Shown: in pieces, positions 6,933 to 10,402 of the stretch
Layout: the number at the start of each line of letters is the position of its first letter
Numbering within the stretch: the first letter of the stretch is position 1
Origin: Candidatus Omnitrophota bacterium
GTDB lineage: Bacteria > Omnitrophota > Gorgyraeia > Gygaellales > Profunditerraquicolaceae
Length of the DNA stretch: 10,402 nt
Assembly: GCA_023818905.1 (NCBI GenBank)
Contig: JAMWDE010000022.1
Location: forward strand, 1 to 10,402
Direction: 5' to 3'
Notes under the pieces: generated by a model
Database searches by the model: none
What the model was told of the DNA's origin: nothing
The model's input: the letters and a program-made list of their open reading frames with translations, nothing else
Translations under genes and position numbers: made by a program

Positions 6933-7262
6933 TTAGACTTTACAGCCACAATTCTTATTACGTAAAATCTCTCTTTGTCTTTTATGCGAATCTACAAATG
7001 ACGACTGTATTCTGCTACCACTGGCAAATCTACGTTCAAGATTGCTTTTATGAATATAGCCTCTCTTCTTCATCTCTTTTGCCAGACTTTGGTGTCTAAA
7101 ATATAATGCTAATAATTTCCCTTTCCATCTTAAGGTCTCTGGATGGCAAGAGTATCCTTTTTTGTTGTTAGTTAAAATAGACCATACAGCATGCAATTCT
7201 CTATGTTCTCCTAATAGATGATTACGACACAGCCTTTTTGGTTCTACATCCCATATCCTCAT
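6933..7262 (-). CDS. Pyrimidine-dimer DNA glycosylase (endonuclease V family)
   Basis: A 109-residue protein that I recognise as a short bacterial member of the T4 endonuclease V (DenV, Pyr_excise) family. These enzymes cut the glycosyl bond at UV-induced thymine dimers and nick the DNA. The N-terminal block MRIWDVEPKRLCRNHLLGEH, followed by REL at 21-23, aligns with the HLMAEYREL stretch of the T4 enzyme, putting the catalytic glutamate at E22. The second block has HPETLRWKGKLLALYFRH (40-57) and KKRGYIHKS (65-73). T4 EndoV is 138 residues and uses the amino group of Thr2 as nucleophile. Here residue 2 is Arg, so Met would probably not be removed and the chemistry at the N-terminus is uncertain. 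It is a single gene, convergent with recR, with its own promoter at 7323-7350. No good ribosome binding site is seen. Confidence 0.75.
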   Translation of the reverse strand: MRIWDVEPKRLCRNHLLGEHRELHAVWSILTNNKKGYSCHPETLRWKGKLLALYFRHQSLAKEMKKRGYIHKSNLERRFASGSRIQSSFVDSHKRQREILRNKNCGCKV

Positions 7263-7322
7263 TTTTTATTAAGAATAATTAATTTAACTCTGGGTTATCC
7301 TGAAGAGTATTCTGACTCTATA

Positions 7323-7350
7323 ATTTTATCAGATTTAATTCATCAGTCAA
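7323..7350 (-). promoter_or_regulatory. Promoter of the glycosylase gene
   Basis: On the - strand, TTGACT (7345-7350) is followed by a 16-bp spacer and TAAAAT (7323-7328). The predicted start is near 7316, giving a leader of about 54 nt before the ATG at 7262. Confidence 0.6.
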
Positions 7351-7364
7351 AAGGAATGAATTAA
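7335..7364. promoter_or_regulatory. 9-bp inverted repeat around the glycosylase -35 box
   Basis: TTAATTCAT (7335-7343) and ATGAATTAA (7356-7364) are exact inverted copies separated by 12 bp. The -35 box of the glycosylase promoter lies inside the spacer, an operator-like arrangement. The regulator is unknown. Confidence 0.4.
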
Positions 7365-7386
7365 GTAGTGAAAGGAAGGATTTTTT

Positions 7387-7473
7387 ATGATCGGATGCCC
7401 AAGGAAACTGTTGGGTTTGAAAATCGTTCAAGTTGTCTCCAGTATTTTGAGCCTGTTCAAACTATTTCTTTAA
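7387..7473 (+). CDS. Possible 28-residue hydrophobic peptide
   Basis: A short frame with an unusually good ribosome binding site: AAGGAAGGA at 7372-7380, then six T residues, then ATG. The peptide begins MIGCPRKLLG and ends in a hydrophobic run, KIVQVVSSILSLFKLFL, which could lie in a membrane. It is divergent from the glycosylase gene. A chance frame is quite possible, since it rests on the ribosome binding site and hydrophobicity alone. Confidence 0.25.
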   Translation: MIGCPRKLLGLKIVQVVSSILSLFKLFL

Positions 7474-7531
7474 TTTTTACCCAATACAATTAATAACTGT
7501 AACAAGAGATATTTGTAGTTCTGCATCTTGT

Positions 7532-7604
7532 GCGCTCCGTTCGCCTCGCTGTCACTCTGTTCACTCGGTGCTCGCTTGGTGCTCGCTTGGTCGCTCGCTT
7601 CTTG
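7532..7604. repeat. GC-rich array of CTCGCT-type repeats (GAGCGA on the - strand)
   Basis: Many short degenerate units such as CTCGCT, CACTCG and CGCTCG. The core is an exact 11-bp tandem, GGTGCTCGCTT at 7567-7577 and 7578-7588, followed by a 12-bp variant at 7589-7600. The composition is far more GC-rich than the surrounding sequence and there is no open frame. A second array of the same kind is at 7951-8034. Confidence 0.7.
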
Positions 7605-7631
7605 CTAATGCAATACGTGTTCGGCTCGTCT

Positions 7632-7667
7632 GTGGCTGGCGGTCGGGTGCGGGCGACCGCCAGCCAC
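7632..7667. repeat. Perfect 14-bp GC-rich hairpin
   Basis: The arms 7632-7645 and 7654-7667 (GTGGCTGGCGGTCG and its complement) pair without a mismatch around an 8-nt loop. Neither strand has a following T-run, so it is not a standard terminator. It resembles a REP-like or small mobile hairpin element. Confidence 0.75.
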
Positions 7668-7710
7668 TTGCGTCCAAAATCAATAAGTTTTTAAAATGAG
7701 GTTTGTCCGC

Positions 7711-7765
7711 TGTCCAGCACTAATTTAATCATAACTAAAAAATACCAGAAAATTAGTACTGGATG
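7711..7765. repeat. Hairpin with 13-bp arms and AT-rich loop
   Basis: CCAGCACTAATTT (7714-7726) pairs with AAATTAGTACTGG (7750-7762) with one mismatch; outer pairs extend it to about 7711 and 7765. The loop is 23 nt. It abuts the long hairpin at 7764-7855 and shares a few bases with it. Confidence 0.6.
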
Positions 7766-7855
7766 CCTTACCTCTTGCGCGCAGTGTTTCAAAACCCTGA
7801 TAGGCAAAATTTTGCCCATCGGCTTTGAAGCGTTGCGCGTGAGAGGCGAGGCGTC
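7764..7855 (+). ncRNA. Long imperfect RNA-like hairpin
   Basis: About 40 base pairs form between 7764-7809 and 7810-7855, centred on the perfect palindrome GGCAAAATTTTGCC (7803-7816). There is one small internal loop (7794-7796 opposite 7823). Read as + strand RNA, eight of the non-Watson-Crick positions are G.U pairs (for example 7798/7821, 7776/7841, 7764/7853) and only two are A.C. On the - strand this would be reversed. That pattern is expected if the + strand RNA is the functional form. No promoter or family is recognised. Confidence 0.4.
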
Positions 7856-7879
7856 TCGCCGTTAGCATAAATTCCAATG

Positions 7880-7908
7880 AAAAAGGCCTTACAGCAAACT
7901 GTAAGGTC
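7880..7908 (-). terminator. Rho-independent terminator on the - strand
   Basis: CCTTACAG (7887-7894) and CTGTAAGG (7899-7906) form an 8-bp stem with a CAAA loop, extended by a G.U and a G-C pair. On the - strand it is followed by five T residues. It would end a - strand transcript from the structured region at 7937-8116. Confidence 0.7.
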
Positions 7909-8121
7909 TCGTTAAAGATAAACCCCGCAAGGACTCGAACCTACGGACCTGTCGCTCGTTTCACTCGCTCCTCATAGGGAAACCCAGATGGTTTCCCTGA
8001 TGACGCTCGCTCATTACATTCGCTCGCTGTCACCCTTCCTTGCCTCAACTAATCGACCTTCTTGGGGAGAAAACAGTCTTTTCTCCCCAAAACCCCTCTT
8101 TTTAGGTCCTCGGTTCTCATT
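7909..8121 (-). ncRNA. Candidate structured non-coding RNA
   Basis: A multi-helix fold is visible between two terminators. A closing stem joins 7937-7949 with 8105-8116 (GAACC and GGACC blocks, 10 bp, with a 2 x 3 internal loop). Inside are a 9-bp hairpin at 7976-7998, a 6-bp stem 7999-8004/8029-8034 directly beside it, and a perfect 12-bp hairpin at 8062-8090. On the - strand the terminator at 7908-7880 follows. The - strand segment GGTTCGAGTCC (7930-7940) looks like a tRNA T-arm, but no matching acceptor strand or anticodon arm is found. The linker holds GAGCGA repeats. A weak promoter (TTGTTG 8143-8148, TATTAA 8120-8125) lies upstream, although its predicted start near 8113 would clip the closing stem. 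I do not recognise a known RNA family. Confidence 0.4.
7951..8034. repeat. Second array of CTCGCT-type repeats
   Basis: Degenerate CGCTCG, CACTCG and CGCTCGC units flank the hairpin at 7976-7998. On the - strand they read GAGCGA and GAGTGA. They share a GTGACAGCGAG segment with the array at 7532-7604, so the two arrays have a common origin or function. Confidence 0.6.
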
Positions 8122-8146
8122 AATAAGATATTAGGAGTTTGGCAAC

Positions 8147-8175
8147 AAAAAAGCCGACTTTTTAGGTCGGCTTTT
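8147..8175 (-). terminator. Rho-independent terminator, possibly bidirectional
   Basis: AAAAGCCGAC (8149-8158) and GTCGGCTTTT (8166-8175) form a perfect stem with a 7-nt loop. The - strand tail has six T residues; the + strand tail has four. It would stop transcription from the toxin-antitoxin genes before the candidate RNA. Confidence 0.75.
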
Positions 8176-8524
8176 CCTGATTAAACTCCCCTTTATCAAC
8201 GATTTTAGAACTATCTTATTAGAGATTCCGCAAGATTTTTTATACCACGAATTGTTGGAGCTGATAAGATAAAATAAATCTAACTTGAATTAAATAAAAT
8301 GATTTACTTTAAAGTTGGTATACTACCAAGGTTTTAAAAGAGAACAGTTTCTATTCTGGATGAGTTACACCAACCTATTTAGATGGGAAAGTGAGTGGGG
8401 TTGTAAGACGGAAGGGATGGAAAAATAGAAATGCCTCCATTATATCTCTTTATTTCTCAAAGAGTTATAGAATGGAGAAACGTTCCTCTAGACCTTAAAG
8501 GTGGTTTTATAAAACTAGGCTAAT
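8176..8524. other. Intergenic stretch with little recognisable content
   Basis: AT-rich sequence without a convincing gene. The one structured site is TTGGTA-TAC-TACCAA (8315-8329), a 6-bp inverted repeat that contains an extended -10 look-alike on the + strand (TGG then TATACT, 8316-8324). A 30-codon frame at 8431-8523 has no support beyond being open. Confidence 0.5.
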
Positions 8525-8968
8525 CTATTTCGAAATAAGCTTAAACAATACTTCCATCCTTGAAACAAAATCTCTGGCTGATTCTAATGCCTTTCTAGCC
8601 TCTTCTTTCGTAGAAAAGAAGCTCAAATCATATTGATCATTATGCCTTATTTCCCTGTTGTAATCCAATAGCTCTACCCATTTTTTGTCCAGCTTGCCGG
8701 TCTTGACATACTTTTCCTCAAGATACCTTGCTACACAAGCATGACTCTTTTCTCGAAAACCATCAAAGAAAAGGATTGCGCGCGCAGCATGAAACATAGC
8801 GGTATAAGATGCTAATATGACTGACCCAAAGGCTTCGCCCTTTAGCGAATTCTCGGCTTCTCTCAGCCATTCGTGCGACTTTTTAAACGATTGAGCTGCT
8901 TTATCCTTTGAGGGCGGGATTCTCTTTAGAAGGCCCTCTTTGATACAATCATTATAGTTGAAGGGCAT
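8525..8968 (-). CDS. HEPN-domain protein (UPF0332-like), probable toxin partner
   Basis: A 147-residue all-helical protein of the HEPN type. The diagnostic helix YTAMFHAARAILFFDGF (55-71) and the KSHACVARYLEEKYVKTGKL region (74-93) fit the PF05168/UPF0332 group. HEPN proteins paired with a minimal nucleotidyltransferase usually act as RNA-cutting toxins. The RX4HXY motif of HepT is not intact: the matching helix reads NREIRHNDQYD (104-114), with R105, R108, H109 and Y113, so its RNase activity is uncertain. The gene overlaps the nucleotidyltransferase by 17 nt and lies downstream of it in the same transcript. The first terminator downstream is about 350 nt away at 8147-8175. The pairing is the main support for a toxin-antitoxin role. 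Confidence 0.8.
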   Translation of the reverse strand: MPFNYNDCIKEGLLKRIPPSKDKAAQSFKKSHEWLREAENSLKGEAFGSVILASYTAMFHAARAILFFDGFREKSHACVARYLEEKYVKTGKLDKKWVELLDYNREIRHNDQYDLSFFSTKEEARKALESARDFVSRMEVLFKLISK

Positions 8969-9491
8969 CTTTATCTCCGTAAAGGACTACTGAGCCGAAT
9001 AACAGCGAGTGATAGAAAAGCAAATCATCTTCTTTCATTTTCTCAATCTTTTTGGCGGTTAAAAATAAGGGTTTAATATTCTTTATCTTCTTATTTATCG
9101 CAGCCGTCAAAGATGCAACTTTCGTATCACTTGTATCCTTAATCTTTATCCAAAGATCAACGTCTGATTCATCTGTATTTTCGCCTTTAGCGCAGCTGCC
9201 ATAAAGACCAGTAGCTTCCACAAAGTCAAACTTTTTGAAAATTCCAGTATCTATATCCATTATATTCAATAATATCTTAGTGGCTTTTGTAAGTGGCGAA
9301 TTTACTATAATGTATTTACCGTTGGACTTCTTTGCTATTCCTTTCCTTAGTAGAACATCCATGTACTTAGAAACCAGCCCCTTGCTGATCTTAAGTCTGG
9401 TGGCAACAACATTAACGCTGATAGGTTGAACGCTAAAGATAACGGTTTTTAGAATTTTTAGCCGTTCTTTTGTAGAAAATACGCTTTCCAT
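8952..9491 (-). CDS. Winged-helix plus minimal nucleotidyltransferase (MNT) protein, probable antitoxin
   Basis: A 179-residue two-domain protein. Residues 1-65 form a winged helix-turn-helix (VNVVATRLKISKGLVSKYMD at 26-44, then wing SNGKYIIVN). Residues about 90-179 are a minimal nucleotidyltransferase with a complete GSX10DXD active site: G98, S99, D110 and D112. In the MntA/HepT system the MNT protein adds AMP units to a tyrosine of its HEPN partner and neutralises it. Typical MNT proteins lack a DNA-binding domain, so here one protein probably both modifies the partner and represses the operon. The start ATG at 9491 is preceded by GGAAGG at 9497-9502 with 5-nt spacing. The promoter and two operator-like sites lie directly upstream. 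Confidence 0.85.
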   Translation of the reverse strand: MESVFSTKERLKILKTVIFSVQPISVNVVATRLKISKGLVSKYMDVLLRKGIAKKSNGKYIIVNSPLTKATKILLNIMDIDTGIFKKFDFVEATGLYGSCAKGENTDESDVDLWIKIKDTSDTKVASLTAAINKKIKNIKPLFLTAKKIEKMKEDDLLFYHSLLFGSVVLYGDKDALQL

Positions 9492-9509
9492 TATTACCTT
9501 CCAATTAGG

Positions 9510-9550
9510 TGTTCACGTTATGTAAACTATATGTTCACATTTTATGAACA
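9510..9550. promoter_or_regulatory. Two operator-like sites of the MNT/HEPN operon
   Basis: TGTTCA-N7-TGAACA at 9532-9550 is an exact inverted repeat over the -10 box. A related 19-mer at 9510-9528 matches it at 14 of 19 positions and starts 22 bp away, about two helical turns. An outer AGGTGTTCA/TGAACACCT pair (9507-9515 and 9545-9553) ties both sites together. Autorepression by the winged-helix domain of the MNT protein is likely. Confidence 0.65.
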
Positions 9551-9567
9551 CCTGCACTATTTGTCAA
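9539..9567 (-). promoter_or_regulatory. Promoter of the MNT/HEPN operon
   Basis: On the - strand, a perfect TTGACA (9562-9567), 17-bp spacer and TAAAAT (9539-9544). The predicted start is near 9532, about 41 nt ahead of the MNT start codon. Confidence 0.85.
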
Positions 9568-9586
9568 GTAAAATTTTGTCCAAAAC

Positions 9587-9622
9587 GACAAGCAAAATGA
9601 CAACCTAAATGACAACCGGTTT
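9587..9622. repeat. Three 12-bp tandem repeats beginning GACAA
   Basis: Units GACAAGCAAAAT, GACAACCTAAAT and GACAACCGGTTT lie end to end, 20 bp upstream of the MNT promoter -35. Related TTGTC motifs continue towards the promoter. The last unit has diverged in its second half. Possible readings are an upstream regulatory site or the end of an old insertion sequence. Confidence 0.6.
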
Positions 9623-9792
9623 TATCCACAACAGCGCCCCCTATGTCGCACGATTGCTTAAGAAAACCTCGATATTCTTGTGTGTAATACAAGAAATGGC
9701 AAAGAGAATTAGAATATTCATGCTATGACAAGCCAGTGCAAGTATAAAATGATCAAAAAATATAAGGATTATCGATAATATGCTTATGGCTA
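9623..9792. other. Intergenic stretch, nothing firm
   Basis: No gene is supported. The only structure noted is a 7-bp inverted repeat, TTCTTGT (9675-9681) with ACAAGAA (9689-9695), around a 7-nt loop and without a T-run on either strand. Confidence 0.5.
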
Positions 9793-10068
9793 CTAAAAAA
9801 TTGAAGCCCTACCGAGATTAGCCATGGGTTTTGATTTCATTATTAGTCCGGCTTCTTTTGTTTTGAAAAAAGAATCCGCGGCTGCCAAAAACATCCATAA
9901 TAACATTCCAATATTAAATATTTTCAACCACTCCACCCGAACAAAAATATTTATAATAATACAAATTAATATAAGAAGTGGCATCCAAGAACGATCAGTT
10001 ACATTGGCTTTGGCGTGGTTTTTGATAAAGAGTAGCCGATTTGATCCCGCTCCTTCCCCCGAAGCCAT
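9793..10068 (-). CDS. Possible small two-helix membrane protein
   Basis: A 91-residue frame from ATG 10068, not recognised. It has a hydrophilic N-terminus (MASGEGAGSN), two hydrophobic segments at about 28-44 (SWMPLLILICIIINIF) and 48-67 (LKIFNIGMLLWMFLAAADSF), and a basic tail. I chose this start because AGGAAGGGGG precedes it by about 4 nt; an in-frame ATG at 10146 would add 26 residues that overlap another open frame. The hydrophobic pattern argues for a real gene, but AT-rich sequence can produce this by chance. It would be cotranscribed with the fragment at 10092-10325 if that is expressed. Confidence 0.4.
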   Translation of the reverse strand: MASGEGAGSNRLLFIKNHAKANVTDRSWMPLLILICIIINIFVRVEWLKIFNIGMLLWMFLAAADSFFKTKEAGLIMKSKPMANLGRASIF

Positions 10069-10091
10069 CTGACCCCCTTCCTCGGGAACTC

Positions 10092-10325
10092 CTATTTTTG
10101 CGAACTTTGGCAATATGCCCATTGATCGAGTCCACAAAGCCAGCACAAATATTTTCGCTGTTCTTTTCCTAATAAAGATGCTAATTTCTTAGCAAATTCC
10201 CACTCCAATAAGCCATCCCATCTATCGTTTTTAGGATATTCTTTGATAAGTTTATAAGGACGTAATTCAATCTGTGCTTGATTAAACGATGATATGATCC
10301 ACTCGCGGAATCGGGAAACGTCCCC
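10092..10325 (-). pseudogene. Gene fragment without a start codon
   Basis: An open frame of 77 codons between two stops on the - strand. Its translation looks protein-like (QIELRPYKLIKEYPKNDRWD, then EWEFAKKLASLLGKEQRKY), yet it has no ATG or GTG at its 5' end; the first TTG comes only after 39 codons. It is probably the remains of a larger gene, or its start was lost by a frameshift near 10326. The family is not recognised. Confidence 0.3.
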
Positions 10326-10402
10326 CTAGACTGAACCCGGTTCTTTCTTCCCATGATTAGTAAGGTAAAGTAAATATCTCTTTAACTTCTACCTTTGGGG
10401 TT
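10326..10402. other. Right edge, nothing firm
   Basis: No complete gene fits. On the - strand a frame entering from beyond the window ends with PKVEVKEIFTLPY and a TAA at 10357-10359. It could be the C-terminus of a gene starting outside the window, but 14 codons are too few to tell. Confidence 0.2.

Noticed and set aside
7765..7867. Integron attC site (GCCTTAC at 7765, GTTAGCA at 7861)
   Set aside because: The two core-like motifs do not pair with each other, the 5' core has a mismatch, and there is no integrase or cassette gene.
7920..7950. tRNA gene on the - strand, from the T-arm-like GGTTCGAGTCC
   Set aside because: The T-stem has mismatches, there is no complementary acceptor strand upstream, no anticodon arm and no CCA. 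The same bases pair better with 8105-8116.
7532..8034. CRISPR array
   Set aside because: Repeats are 6-12 bp, degenerate and nearly continuous, with no uniform spacers and no cas genes.
8431..8523. 30-codon + strand frame beginning MPPLYLFISQ
   Set aside because: No well-spaced ribosome binding site, no recognisable features, and it ends just before the HEPN stop by chance.
9824..10072. 82-codon + strand frame
   Set aside because: It mirrors the - strand two-helix frame, has no ribosome binding site and lacks a coherent hydrophobic pattern.
10190..10353. 58-codon - strand frame beginning MGRKNRVQSRG
   Set aside because: The translation is not protein-like, and the overlapping frame at 10092-10325 is more convincing over the same bases.

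Overview
The window looks like chromosome from a low-to-moderate-GC, Gram-negative-type (diderm) bacterium. It encodes an outer-membrane secretin, a GspC-like inner-membrane partner and a likely outer-membrane beta-barrel. The set MerR-like regulator, ExeA-type ATPase, GspC-like protein, secretin, DnaX, RecR, with atypical sequences throughout, reminds me of candidate phyla such as Omnitrophota. That placement is from memory and was not searched.

Left part (1-6761, all + strand): a good promoter at 119-146, overlapped by a palindrome, starts a tightly packed operon. It encodes a minimal MerR-type DNA-binding protein, an ExeA-family AAA+ ATPase, a GspC-like protein with one membrane segment and a secretin. 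These would form the trans-envelope channel of a type II secretion or type IV pilus-like machine. The secretin carries an extra C-terminal domain that reads as a TonB C-terminal domain, which is unusual. An extended -10 promoter at 3907-3915 probably restarts transcription for a small beta-barrel protein followed by dnaX and recR, which overlap by 1 nt with no ybaB gene between them.

Middle part (6762-8524): a pyrimidine-dimer DNA glycosylase gene on the - strand has its own promoter and a 9-bp inverted repeat around the -35 box. From about 7380 to 8175 no sizeable protein gene is visible. That stretch is full of RNA-like structure: two arrays of GAGCGA-type repeats, a perfect 14-bp GC-rich hairpin, a 92-nt imperfect hairpin whose G.U pairs point to + strand transcription, and a multi-helix - strand structure at 7937-8116 lying between two Rho-independent terminators. 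This is the most likely place for something undescribed, probably a non-coding RNA.

Right part (8525-10402): a - strand two-gene module of the MNT/HEPN toxin-antitoxin type, with a textbook promoter and two operator-like sites spaced 22 bp apart. Next come three 12-bp tandem repeats, a possible small two-helix membrane protein, and a fragment of an open frame without a start codon.
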